A stretch of 37,506 bases of DNA from a virus. Where the stretch lies: positions 1 to 37,506 of IMG/VR virus record IMGVR_UViG_3300050132_000509. One strand, written 5' to 3'. Below the pieces are notes generated by a model, which ran no database searches, had not been told where the DNA came from, and was given only the letters and a program-made list of their open reading frames with translations. Position 1 is the first letter of the stretch. The number at the start of each line of letters is the position of its first letter. Shown piece after piece: positions 24,736-31,270 of this stretch. A program made the position numbers and the translations under genes.

Positions 24736-25355
24736 GCCGGCACCAGGGCGGCCGACAGCGCGGCCTGGTAGCCGGCGATGGCGTGATCGTCGATCGGGTT
24801 CCATGCCGGCTTGCCGATCCGCGTCCAGGCGCGGTCGTTCAGGAACGGCCAGCATGGCGCCTCCGGCACCGGATCGTCGCCGTTGCGGTAGCGGCGCCCC
24901 TCGATCGGCGCCAGCAGCGCGGCGAACGGCGCCATCCCCACGCGCAGCGCGCCGAAGGTGGTCAGCCGCGCCGGCACGATTCCGCGCGACTTCCCCAGCG
25001 CGCCGACGCCGAGCGCGAAGCCGCCGCCCAGGCTATGACCGCCCATCATGAAGCGGGGTGCACGGACCATGGCGTCGAAGAACTGCTGGAAGATCGCCTC
25101 AGCGCCGGTGATGACGCCGTCGTGGCAGCGTCCGACCTCGGGATGGTCCACCAGGTGCGACGGCCACGCGGAGAAATCCGTGAACCAGTCTTCCCAATGA
25201 TCGGGTCGCGTGCCGGGGAAAGCGGCGAATGTGATGCCGTTCTTCTCGGTCAGCACCACGCGCACGTCGCCGGCGACCAGGGTCGGCGTCAGGTCATAGC
25301 TGGCGGTCACGAACGAGCACAGGTCGGCGTCGAAGGCGAGGGATTGGTCAGGCAT
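24732..25355 (-). CDS. Class 3 lipase-like alpha/beta hydrolase
   Basis: The 207-residue protein has a complete lipase_3-like triad: GGHSLGGG with Ser108 in the nucleophile elbow, NGDDPVPEAP with Asp161 (the NxxDPVP motif of this family), and DDHAIAGYQ with His191. VLTEKNGITFAAFPGT (about 35-50) is the usual strand and oxyanion region. There is no signal peptide, so it acts in the cytoplasm or after lysis. It is inserted between the DUF3486 and terminase genes, overlapping both by 8 and 4 bp, so it is expressed with packaging genes. A role in lysis or envelope disruption is inference. Confidence 0.85.
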   Translation of the reverse strand: MPDQSLAFDADLCSFVTASYDLTPTLVAGDVRVVLTEKNGITFAAFPGTRPDHWEDWFTDFSAWPSHLVDHPEVGRCHDGVITGAEAIFQQFFDAMVRAPRFMMGGHSLGGGFALGVGALGKSRGIVPARLTTFGALRVGMAPFAALLAPIEGRRYRNGDDPVPEAPCWPFLNDRAWTRIGKPAWNPIDDHAIAGYQAALSAALVPA

Positions 25356-25941
25356 GGGCCGGCGCCTCCGCCTTCACGCCGAAGATCGCGGCCTTGATTG
25401 CGTCGGCCGTCTCGGCGCTGATCCCGCGTGCCTTCGTCACCGTCTCGACGGCGGCGACCGCGGCCTTCTTGGTCCGGTCCTCCGCCCGCTTTTCCACCTG
25501 CGCGGCGAAATCCGCGTTCGCCTTCTGCGCCTTCGACAGATGGTCGATCGCCTTCGACAGCAGCATGATCCCCTCGGGGTTCCCCGCCAGCGCCGCCGCG
25601 CCGTCCTTGTCCACGTCCTCGCCGTCGGCCGAGCGCATCTTCAGGTCCAGGATGGCGCTGTGCATGATCTCGATGTTCAGCCGCGCCGTTTCGGACTCGG
25701 GCGCATCGCCGAGCTGCTGCACCAGCGCCGTGGCGACCTCCCGCGAGCGGCGGATTTGCTCGGCCACGCGCTCCAGCCCCTTCACGTGCCGGCCCATGGC
25801 GGAGCGGCTGACCGTCGTCACCCCGTGCATCGTGGCAAGGTGCGCGACGATCTGGTCGATGGTGCAGCCCTGCATGCGCAGCCGGCCGATCTCGGACTGT
25901 ATCCGGGGCTCGAGCGTGTCGATCGACGACGGGCGGGTCAT
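25348..25941 (-). CDS. DUF3486 protein (Mu gp27), probable small terminase
   Basis: The 197-residue protein begins MTRPSSIDTLEPRIQSEIGRL and carries IDQIVAHLATMHGVTTVSRSAMGRHVKG, a helix-turn-helix of the DUF3486 family (about 20-50). It lies directly before the packaging genes as in Mu, and small-terminase function is assumed. The C-terminal third is Ala/Lys-rich and coiled-coil-like (ADFAAQVEKRAEDRTKKAAV). The ATG at 25941 was chosen because the longer frame would overlap the preceding gene by 56 bp. It is followed by an 8-bp overlap with the lipase gene. Confidence 0.88.
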   Translation of the reverse strand: MTRPSSIDTLEPRIQSEIGRLRMQGCTIDQIVAHLATMHGVTTVSRSAMGRHVKGLERVAEQIRRSREVATALVQQLGDAPESETARLNIEIMHSAILDLKMRSADGEDVDKDGAAALAGNPEGIMLLSKAIDHLSKAQKANADFAAQVEKRAEDRTKKAAVAAVETVTKARGISAETADAIKAAIFGVKAEAPAHA

Positions 25942-25945
25942 CGGA

Positions 25946-26257
25946 TCAGTCGTCGGGCTGAAGCTGCGCGATGCCGGCGTGCGGACGTCCGTTCGCGACA
26001 TCCTGCCCGGCGAGGAGCAGATGCGCGATCCACAGATCGCCCGTGGCCTTCGGCATCTTTTCGACGCGGATCAGGCCGTGCTGCTCCAGGAATTGCAGGT
26101 CGGCGCGGATCAGGTCCTTCGTGGCGCCGGGACTGCCGAGCCGCTCCAGCACCTGACGGACGATGTCCTCGTTCAGGTTGTAGCCCGGGACCTCCGCCAG
26201 CGTGCGCAGCATCGCCAGGCGCCGGTCCTCGGCGAGGACTTTCGTCAGGTTCATCAT
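25946..26257 (-). CDS. Winged-helix phage protein (Mu gp26, VpaChn25_0724-like)
   Basis: The 103-residue protein has a clear winged-helix layout: LAMLRTLAEVPGYNLNEDIVRQVLERLG, TKDLIRADLQFLEQHGLIRVEKM. It lies between DUF2730 and DUF3486 proteins, the same order as gp25-gp26-gp27 in Mu. It starts in an ATGA overlap with the DUF2730 stop. Role unknown; it could be a packaging regulator or DNA-binding adaptor. No N-terminal signal is present. Confidence 0.87.
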   Translation of the reverse strand: MMNLTKVLAEDRRLAMLRTLAEVPGYNLNEDIVRQVLERLGSPGATKDLIRADLQFLEQHGLIRVEKMPKATGDLWIAHLLLAGQDVANGRPHAGIAQLQPDD

Positions 26258-26592
26258 TGTTGTTTTTCCCAGTCGAGCCGTGCGTTGACGAACAGGGTCA
26301 ACTGCCTTTCGATGCGGATCAGGCTTTCTTTTAGCCCCTGCGTGTGGGCGTTCCCCACCGCGACATCGCGCGCGACATTGGCGACCTTGTCGCTGAGCCC
26401 GTTGAAATCGTCGTGGCTGGGAATAAGCTGCAAGCGGGTCTCGACAACGCCCAGGCGCTCCACCGCGTCGTCATGCGCCGCCTTGGTGACGAAATCGTTC
26501 GCCAGCCTGCCGCGCAGCGTCCAGAACAGGATGCCCATAACGAAACCGCCGACCACCGTCATCGCGGCGAAATCCGACCACGTCATGTTCAT
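26254..26592 (-). CDS. DUF2730 membrane protein (Mu gp25)
   Basis: The 112-residue protein has one transmembrane segment (residues about 7-27, FAAMTVVGGFVMGILFWTL) followed by a long helical coiled-coil region (DDAVERLGVVETRLQLIPSHDDFNGLSDKV...), the layout of DUF2730. The start ATG overlaps the TraR-like gene stop (ATGA). In Mu-like phages it lies beside lysis and packaging genes; a spanin- or Rz-like role has been suggested for such layouts but is not proven. Confidence 0.85.
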   Translation of the reverse strand: MNMTWSDFAAMTVVGGFVMGILFWTLRGRLANDFVTKAAHDDAVERLGVVETRLQLIPSHDDFNGLSDKVANVARDVAVGNAHTQGLKESLIRIERQLTLFVNARLDWEKQQ

Positions 26593-26801
26593 TGGCCCAT
26601 GGTCCTTTCGGCATCTTCCTGGCAGGCCACGCACAGGCACGCATTCGGCAGAACCGCGAGCCGCTGGGCGGGGATTTCCTTGCCGCACGCCAGACAGTCG
26701 TTGCCGGACACCTGGCGCCGCGGCGGGCGTGGGCGATGGAGCAGCAGGGCATTTTCGATAACGCCCTGCTGCTCCGCCGCGCGGTCGGCGTTGTCGGCCA
26801 C
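26589..26801 (-). CDS. TraR/DksA-type C4 zinc finger protein
   Basis: The 70-residue protein has a CxxC...CxxC zinc finger (Cys36, Cys39, Cys57, Cys60) with GNDCLACGKEIPAQRLAVLP, the exact pattern of the phage TraR/DksA family. In other phages, and in the Mu tail-end region, such proteins bind RNA polymerase and can change promoter choice. Its ATG is one base from the previous stop. It could help late transcription in this phage. Confidence 0.9.
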   Translation of the reverse strand: MADNADRAAEQQGVIENALLLHRPRPPRRQVSGNDCLACGKEIPAQRLAVLPNACLCVACQEDAERTMGQ

Positions 26802-26802
26802 G

Positions 26803-27567
26803 TCAGTTCGGTGCGGCCAGCGTGGCTGCGGTGGCCGGCGTCGGTATCGGCGTCACGGATACGGCTGACGGCATCGGTGGAACCGGCAGCGCGGCCGGGG
26901 TCGCGGGCACCACCGGCGCGGCGGTGGCTGTCTCCGCCACGGGCGTGCCGCCCAGGTTGGCGCAGAACTTCACCACGTTTGGATGCACCAGCGCATTGTC
27001 GATGCTGACGGCAATGGATGCCTGTGGCACCAGCGTGGCCAGCACCGGCGCGGCGATCGGCTGCACCACCCCATCGACCAGGCATGCCGCCTGCTCGACG
27101 GTCTGGATGTCCGTCTGCATCTGCGCCTTCTGCGCTGGGGTCATGCTGCATGCCGACAGACCGAGAGCGACCATCAGGAGAAGCGCGCCAAGCGTCGATG
27201 CAATGGCGCCCGTGCCCGTCCCCAGCTGCGCTACCGCAGGATCAGGCGCCGGCTTCGCAGGCTTCAGGTCGGTGAGAAACCGCAGAGCATCGCGCAGGAT
27301 CTGCGGCAGCGCCGTGGTCAGCGCGTGGTTCGCGGTGTCCTTCACCACTTCCATCGCCAGCGCCTGGGCATCCGCCGCGGCCTGGCTGTTGTCCGGCAGC
27401 ACCAGATGCACGACGCCGAACACCACGCCGCCGAAGGCGATGATCGCCGAGACGCTGCCGCCCTCATAGGCCGCGAGCGCCGAGGCGATCAGGCCCAGGA
27501 TCGTGCCGATACCGAGGATTGTGCTTGGCTGGCGCACCCAGCCACGAAAATCGACGTCCATGTCCAC
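26803..27567 (-). CDS. Holin-like membrane protein fused to a lipobox-like domain
   Basis: The 254-residue protein (GTG start at 27567, or ATG two codons later at 27561) is the first gene after palindrome A. Two hydrophobic segments near the N-terminus (about 15-33, TILGIGTILGLIASALAA; and 37-56) resemble a small holin. After a hydrophilic linker, a third segment (about 120-138) ends LGLSACS at Cys140, a lipobox-like LSAC. The last 100 residues are Ala/Pro/Val-rich. This looks like a holin-like part joined to a lipoprotein-like part in one frame. A GGAG sits 4 nt before the GTG and 10 nt before the ATG. The start is uncertain. Confidence 0.7.
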   Translation of the reverse strand: MDMDVDFRGWVRQPSTILGIGTILGLIASALAAYEGGSVSAIIAFGGVVFGVVHLVLPDNSQAAADAQALAMEVVKDTANHALTTALPQILRDALRFLTDLKPAKPAPDPAVAQLGTGTGAIASTLGALLLMVALGLSACSMTPAQKAQMQTDIQTVEQAACLVDGVVQPIAAPVLATLVPQASIAVSIDNALVHPNVVKFCANLGGTPVAETATAAPVVPATPAALPVPPMPSAVSVTPIPTPATAATLAAPN

Positions 27568-27693
27568 ATCGCTCCATGTGTGATGCCGCGGGCCGGTGGC
27601 CTCGCGGTGGTCAGTGCGGAGCGGAGTGTGAGGCGTCGAAACGACGCATATTCGCCGACGCGTGTCGGTCGGTGATCGGAACAGGGGCGATGA
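27568..27693. other. 126-bp gap between mor and the lysis cassette
   Basis: This gap follows the Mor stop codon and contains palindrome A at 27652-27671 plus a predicted -10 at 27625-27630. The first start codon of the lysis cassette lies about 60 nt after the hexamer, giving a short leader with a GGAG ribosome site. No U-tract terminator was found. Confidence 0.7.
27625..27671 (-). promoter_or_regulatory. Putative activator-dependent late promoter A (upstream of lysis genes)
   Basis: The minus strand reads CGACCGACACGCGTCGGCGA (27671-27652), matching 18 of 20 consensus positions of the repeated element. CACACT (27630-27625) begins exactly 21 nt later and keeps the A and T of a TAnnnT -10 hexamer. 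This is the expected position of Mu Plys. It is the weakest of the three copies at both the palindrome ends and the hexamer. Predicted start is near 27618, about 50 nt before the first gene. Confidence 0.55.
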
Positions 27694-28074
27694 TCAGAAG
27701 CGGAAGGCGACCTGCCTGTTCGATTGCGCGTCGCGCTTCAGGCGGCGCCAGACGGTATCGGCATGCAGCCCGACCTTGCGCGCGATCTCGGCGTGCGTCA
27801 GGCCGCGACTCGCATATAGCGCGGTTCGCCAGTCCTTGCACAAGGGGACGCTGATATAGCCGCCGCCGAAGCCCCTGATAAGCGCCTTGGCCATCGCCTC
27901 GCCGAATTCGGCTTCCAGGTCGGCGCGCAGCTTTTCGCTGGAATTGTTGACGCCCAGCGCAACCCACAGTTTGGTGCCGCCCCGCGCCTCGATCAGCCGC
28001 AGTGTGTCGTCGAGGCCGAGGACCTCGATCAGCAGGCTGAGACTCTCGGGCGGCGGGGGCGGTTGATTGGTCAC
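27694..28074 (-). CDS. mor: Mor/C-family transcription activator
   Basis: The 126-residue protein, started by a GTG overlapping the previous stop (GTGA), matches Mu Mor (129 residues) in size and layout. An N-terminal helical dimerisation part is followed by the beta strand and linker GGGYISVP (about 70-77), then a C-terminal helix-turn-helix (LTHAEIARKVGLHADTVWRRLKRD, about 93-116). It is the last gene of the early operon, as in Mu. No second Mor/C protein is seen in the window, so it may activate all late promoters directly. Confidence 0.93.
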   Translation of the reverse strand: MTNQPPPPPESLSLLIEVLGLDDTLRLIEARGGTKLWVALGVNNSSEKLRADLEAEFGEAMAKALIRGFGGGYISVPLCKDWRTALYASRGLTHAEIARKVGLHADTVWRRLKRDAQSNRQVAFRF

Positions 28075-28328
28075 AGCGCGGCTATCTGCCCGGTCTGCTC
28101 GTCGAACCGCAGCAGGCATGTGCGCTTCAGCGTCACCACCAGTTCGATCGAGCGGCGGGACCGCCAGACGAGGCGCAAGGGAAACACTCCGTCCCGCCGC
28201 CGCCGCGATATCCGGATCGGCTGCAGCACGAACCCGGCGGCCTGCAGCGTCGCATGCAGATCGACCAGGCCGGAGAGCGACAGTAGCTGGTGCAGCTGCA
28301 CCGTGGCCGTCTTGCCGAGGGCGCTCAT
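28071..28328 (-). CDS. Small early protein, basic
   Basis: This 85-residue protein overlaps both neighbours (ATGA start; GTGA with mor). It has a central basic block (ISRRRRDG) between two hydrophobic stretches and ends DEQTGQIAAL. I do not recognise a family. Its first eight codons (MSALGKTAT) repeat those of the preceding gene at the DNA level, as if one gene start had been copied to the other. Function unknown. Confidence 0.7.
   Translation of the reverse strand: MSALGKTATVQLHQLLSLSGLVDLHATLQAAGFVLQPIRISRRRRDGVFPLRLVWRSRRSIELVVTLKRTCLLRFDEQTGQIAAL
28303..28328 (-). repeat. 26-bp direct repeat at a gene start, copy 1
   Basis: These 26 bases cover the ATG and first codons of the 85-residue gene. 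They match 28554-28579, the start of the preceding gene, at 24 of 26 positions; 15 bases are identical in a row (GTGGCCGTCTTGCCG on the plus strand). The copies lie 251 bp apart. Confidence 0.85.
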
Positions 28329-28579
28329 ACATCAAACTCCCCGTTGTCGATCCGGGCGAGCATCTGATCGCCCAGCCGCTTCATCGCGTCGAAAAACCCA
28401 GGAGTTTCTCCGGCAGCCGTCTCGCTGGTCCGATGAGCCTTTGCGTCGAACGCGATCAGCACGCATCCAATCAGTCCGTGCTTGGCCCGGAGCGCTTCAA
28501 GATCAGCGATCAGAGGATGGCGGCTCGATATCTTGAGACCGGGGCGTCCGTCGGTGGCCGTCTTGCCGGGGGGGCTCAT
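28325..28579 (-). CDS. Small early protein
   Basis: The 84-residue protein starts in an ATGA overlap and ends with DNGEFDV. A helical middle (HPLIADLEALRAKHGLIGCVLIAFDAKAH) and a second helix (FFDAMKRLGDQMLARID) suggest a small globular domain. Genes of this kind fill the early region between the GemA-like gene and mor in Mu-like phages, and are often host-takeover or anti-defence factors. No family recognised. Confidence 0.72.
   Translation of the reverse strand: MSPPGKTATDGRPGLKISSRHPLIADLEALRAKHGLIGCVLIAFDAKAHRTSETAAGETPGFFDAMKRLGDQMLARIDNGEFDV
28554..28579 (-). repeat. 26-bp direct repeat at a gene start, copy 2
   Basis: This copy covers the ATG and first codons (MSPPGKTAT) of the 84-residue gene and pairs with 28303-28328. 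Confidence 0.85.
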
Positions 28580-28821
28580 GGCCGCACGCGCTTCAGCAAC
28601 TCGATCCCGACCATCGTCAGATCGATTTCCTGCTGGATCGGCTCGCCGTGCTTCACCTCCTTGAACCGCGACGTGATCAGGGTCCTGTCGCGCAGCCGCT
28701 TCAGCAGCGCGGCGACGCGCAGATCCCCGGGGGTCGCCTTGATGTTGCGCGAGACGGACACCACGCATGGCAGGCCGCGCATGAACTCGATCTCCTGGGA
28801 CGTGAGCGCGGGATCAGCCAT
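28576..28821 (-). CDS. Small early protein
   Basis: The 81-residue protein starts MADPALTSQEIEFMRGLPC and has charged, helical sequence (DLRVAALLKRLRDRTLITSRFKEV). The ATG at 28821 overlaps the preceding gene by 8 bp; the next in-frame upstream ATG is 9 codons further inside it and is less likely. Its own stop overlaps the next ATG. The LRVAALLKRLRDR segment could be a small winged-helix-like element, but this is weak. Family not recognised. Confidence 0.72.
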   Translation of the reverse strand: MADPALTSQEIEFMRGLPCVVSVSRNIKATPGDLRVAALLKRLRDRTLITSRFKEVKHGEPIQQEIDLTMVGIELLKRVRP

Positions 28822-29089
28822 GCTTCGCCCCCGTCGCGCGCCAGCCATCCATCTCGTTGTACAACACGCGCGAAATCAGCCGTTGGCGCATTACCGGGGT
28901 TTCCTGCGCATAGATGATCGCCAGCGCCGCGCGCGACGACCGCGCGCCGAGCAGGTCGGGGTCCGTATCGGCGTCCAGCCCCAGCTTCTCGGTCAGCACG
29001 CGGATCGCCTCGTCCATCGCCACCAAGGCTCGTGCCAGGGTGAGCGAGTCCGCCAGATGGAGCGGCGGCAGTTGTTCGGTCGTCCTCAT
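28814..29089 (-). CDS. Small early protein with a strong ribosome site
   Basis: The 91-residue protein begins MRTTEQLPPLHLADSLTLARALVAMDEAIRV. The ATG at 29089 is chosen over one eight codons upstream because GGAGG lies 4 nt before it and the longer form would overlap the preceding gene by 14 bp. It is all-helical with a C-terminal region (ALAIIYAQETPVMRQRLISRVLYNEMDGW). Family not recognised; it is probably early and phage-specific. Confidence 0.75.
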   Translation of the reverse strand: MRTTEQLPPLHLADSLTLARALVAMDEAIRVLTEKLGLDADTDPDLLGARSSRAALAIIYAQETPVMRQRLISRVLYNEMDGWRATGAKHG

Positions 29090-29099
29090 TGGACCTCCG

Positions 29100-29303
29100 T
29101 TATTGACGGACATGGAGTTCCCCTTCCTCGGTAATGACGACGGGGGGCAGCCCGCGCACTGCCCGGCTGGCGTTCCCTCGCTCCAGAGCGTGCTGGTAGC
29201 AGGCGCGGCGGCCGCCGACGCCTATCGCTGCCGCCGCATGGCAGCCGGGTTCATCACAGAGCCATCCCGGCGCCTCGGTCGTCTTCGTCGGGGTTTCGCT
29301 CAT
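29100..29303 (-). CDS. Small Cys/His protein, possible metal binding
   Basis: The 67-residue protein overlaps the preceding stop (ATGA). A CDEPGCHAAAAIGVGGRRACYQH segment (about 16-38) places three Cys and two His at zinc-binding spacing. The rest is charged, ending GELHVRQ. Such small zinc proteins are frequent in phage early operons. Function unknown. Confidence 0.7.
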   Translation of the reverse strand: MSETPTKTTEAPGWLCDEPGCHAAAAIGVGGRRACYQHALERGNASRAVRGLPPVVITEEGELHVRQ

Positions 29304-29497
29304 GACCCGTCCATTTGGTTGAGATGAGGTTGGTGGAACACCTCGTCTGCGGAAATGAACCCCATGCCGTGGCACTTCGGGCACGGCGGCTGCCATAGGC
29401 CGCCGTAGCCCATGCACCAGTCGCACTGGACCGGCGGTAGCCGGGGCTTGGTGTAAATCGAGTCGGTCGTCTGCGGGAGGTCGGCGCTCTTGCTCAT
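29300..29497 (-). CDS. DnaJ-type zinc finger small protein
   Basis: The 65-residue protein has two CxxCxGxG units: CDWCMGYG (about 25-32) and CPKCHGMG (about 39-46), the repeat unit of the DnaJ central zinc domain. It lacks any J domain, so it is not a full co-chaperone but may bind zinc and protein partners. The ATG overlaps the preceding stop (ATGA), as does its end with the next gene. Confidence 0.85.
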   Translation of the reverse strand: MSKSADLPQTTDSIYTKPRLPPVQCDWCMGYGGLWQPPCPKCHGMGFISADEVFHQPHLNQMDGS

Positions 29498-29676
29498 GTG
29501 AGATTTCCCCGCGTCCGATCGAGCAATGCGTTTGCCGTATCGACCGCCGCCTGCACTCGGCCGGGCAGCGCCGTGGGTAGTCCACGGATCGCCAAATTTC
29601 CGACAGTCCGCAGGATGGCCACGGCTTCCCATTCCACTTTTGACAGCGCGGTCATCTGTGTCAGGTCGTTGCTCAT
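29494..29676 (-). CDS. Small helical early protein
   Basis: The 60-residue protein starts MSNDLTQMTALSKVEWEAVA and is predicted to be two helices joined by a loop (GLPTALPGRVQAAVDTANALLD). Both ends are 4-bp overlaps with neighbours. No family recognised. Confidence 0.68.
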   Translation of the reverse strand: MSNDLTQMTALSKVEWEAVAILRTVGNLAIRGLPTALPGRVQAAVDTANALLDRTRGNLT

Positions 29677-30017
29677 GATAGTGCCTCGTCGATTTTGGCT
29701 ATAAGGCGCTCTACTGGAGCGACGAAGTTCTCACGATCATCGGCGCTCAGCGTCTCAATGCGCGGACCGTCTGGACCGAGGATGCAGAAGCTCTCCAGTA
29801 GCTGCATGCGTTCGCCGCCGATGTACGTCCGCGACCTCGCCAGCACCGCTCGCAGCCGTTCGATCTCGGCGTCTTGTTCGATCATCACCCGGTATGCAGC
29901 TCCCGGGTCTGCCAAAACCTTCGCTATGCAATCCGCCTCAGTAGGCCGCATGATGGAAGTGCAATCACCGCACGTCTTGCCCAGCGGCAGGCTTTTCTCA
30001 GCGGTGGTTTCACTCAT
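29673..30017 (-). CDS. Early protein with Cys pair and coiled coil
   Basis: The 114-residue protein has KTCGDCTSI near the N-terminus (Cys at about 16 and 19, plus a later Cys), then a coiled-coil-like stretch (MIEQDAEIERLRAVLARS). An excellent AAGGAG ribosome site lies 7 nt before the ATG, while its start overlaps the GemA stop by 8 bp. Its coding sequence looks less GC-rich than its neighbours, as if acquired separately. Function unknown. Confidence 0.75.
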   Translation of the reverse strand: MSETTAEKSLPLGKTCGDCTSIMRPTEADCIAKVLADPGAAYRVMIEQDAEIERLRAVLARSRTYIGGERMQLLESFCILGPDGPRIETLSADDRENFVAPVERLIAKIDEALS

Positions 30018-30474
30018 TGCACTTCTCCTTCGCTTGCGCCTGCATCAACCGCGAGCGCCACGCCTTCAGGCCCTCGATCACCTTGTTGGCCTCCGCGCCT
30101 TTCAGCCATTCCGGACTGCCGACGCCAGCCGGGTTCTTCGGGGATTTCGTCTGGCGCGCGACGAAGCCGCGCAGCGCCTGGTCGGACCCATCCTTCAGCA
30201 GCGGCCGCATGTCGGCCCAGATCGCGTGGATCATCCGTACGTTGGGCAGATGGCTGTGTCGCTTGCCGGTGCGCGGCGTCCAGCCCAGCCGCTTCATCTC
30301 CGCCAGCAGCGCGCCCAGCTCCGCGTTGGTGGCGCTGGCCGTGCTCTCCCGGCTGGTGATGCGCAGCACCAGGGCGCGATAGGTGCCCTCGTCCAGCGCC
30401 ATTTCTTTCCGCGCGATGTGGACCTTCGCCTGCATCGCGCGCCGATCGTCCCAGGGACGGGGCTGGGCGCCCAT
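30010..30474 (-). CDS. gemA: GemA-like regulatory protein (Mu gp16, DUF1018)
   Basis: The 154-residue protein matches the gp16/GemA family: KVHIARKEMALDEGTYRALVLRIT, SATNAELGALLAEMKRLGW, then a basic linker and ALRGFVARQTKS and ANKVIEGLKAW. GemA changes host gene expression and DNA supercoiling early in Mu infection. The ATG at 30474 shares a base with the stop of the small membrane gene (TGATG). It lies between the MuB/DUF3164 genes and the small early genes. Confidence 0.92.
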   Translation of the reverse strand: MGAQPRPWDDRRAMQAKVHIARKEMALDEGTYRALVLRITSRESTASATNAELGALLAEMKRLGWTPRTGKRHSHLPNVRMIHAIWADMRPLLKDGSDQALRGFVARQTKSPKNPAGVGSPEWLKGAEANKVIEGLKAWRSRLMQAQAKEKCNE

Positions 30475-30644
30475 CACCCGAGCCCCGCCAGCCGCACCAT
30501 GGCGTGGCCGCCCAGGAACAGCAGGTAGCCGGCGCCGATCGCGCAGCCGGTCACCAGACCAAACCCCACCAGCAGCATGAACGCGTCGCGCCCCTGCCGC
30601 CGCGCGCGGCGCATCCGCGCCCGCCTGGTCGTTCCGCTGGCCAT
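30474..30644 (-). CDS. 56-residue single-pass membrane protein
   Basis: This small gene links DUF3164 (TGATG at 30644-30646) to GemA (TGATG at 30474-30476), so it is translationally coupled on both sides. The first 20 residues are Arg-rich (TRRARMRRARRQGRD), followed by one hydrophobic segment (FMLLVGFGLVTGCAIGAGYLLFLGG, about 22-46). The positive-inside rule predicts the N-terminus in the cytoplasm. Mu has a lethal early gene kil in this region, but no similarity is claimed. Existence is supported by coupling and composition. Confidence 0.75.
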   Translation of the reverse strand: MASGTTRRARMRRARRQGRDAFMLLVGFGLVTGCAIGAGYLLFLGGHAMVRLAGLG

Positions 30645-31270
30645 CACACCCTCGCCAGATCGAGCGGCAACTGCGCGAAGTCCTGATCGGCGCCAGCGCG
30701 GCGGTAGAAGCGCAGATATCGCTTCGACGAGACCACCCGCACCGCGTTGCCGATCGCTTCCATCGCCTGCTTCCAGGTCTGATCGGCGATATCAAGCCGC
30801 CGCAGACCCAGGATACGATCCACGTTCAGCTTGCCTTCCTTGTCCACCGCGAAGGCGTCGTTGACGATCGCGCGCAGGTTGGCGTTCGCCCCCTCGCTCC
30901 AGGCCACGATGCATTTGTCCACCAGCTGTTTCGCCACCTGCAGCTCCGGCCCGAAGGTCAGGCTGTCGCCGATCGCCACCTGCAGGCGCAGGTTCCCGTC
31001 GTAGCTCGACAGCGTGATGTTGCCCTTCGCACCGCCCTTCTCCAGACCGTGGCTCTGCGCCAGCAGGTCCAGCAGCGCCTGCACCTGGCCGAAGGATTTC
31101 TCCCGGAACATGCGCAGCGCGATCGACAGCAGCTGCGCCTCGCGGAACGCCTCGCGCACCAGCTCGTCCTCCAGCAGGTCCGCCGGCTTCACATTCGCCA
31201 TCGGCACCAGACGGCCGCTGCTGTCCTGCAGATAGCCGCCGGGCACCGTTCCCATGCTCTGATCGTCCAT
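30644..31270 (-). CDS. DUF3164 family protein (Mu-like early protein)
   Basis: The 208-residue protein has the DUF3164 pattern: GYLQDSSGRLVPMANVKPADLLEDELVREAF at the start, then a helical core, KGNITLSSYDGNLRLQVAIGD, and VAKQLVDKCIVAWSEGANANLRAIVNDAF. The ATG at 31270 is favoured by a GGAG 10 nt upstream; another ATG ten codons earlier has no clear site. Members are common in Mu-like early operons and have no known function. A zinc-ribbon frame upstream runs into this gene in another frame. Confidence 0.88.
   Translation of the reverse strand: MDDQSMGTVPGGYLQDSSGRLVPMANVKPADLLEDELVREAFREAQLLSIALRMFREKSFGQVQALLDLLAQSHGLEKGGAKGNITLSSYDGNLRLQVAIGDSLTFGPELQVAKQLVDKCIVAWSEGANANLRAIVNDAFAVDKEGKLNVDRILGLRRLDIADQTWKQAMEAIGNAVRVVSSKRYLRFYRRAGADQDFAQLPLDLARV

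Noticed and set aside
22945-24771. 608-residue plus-strand open frame
   Set aside because: Antisense shadow of the terminase gene; composition not protein-like.
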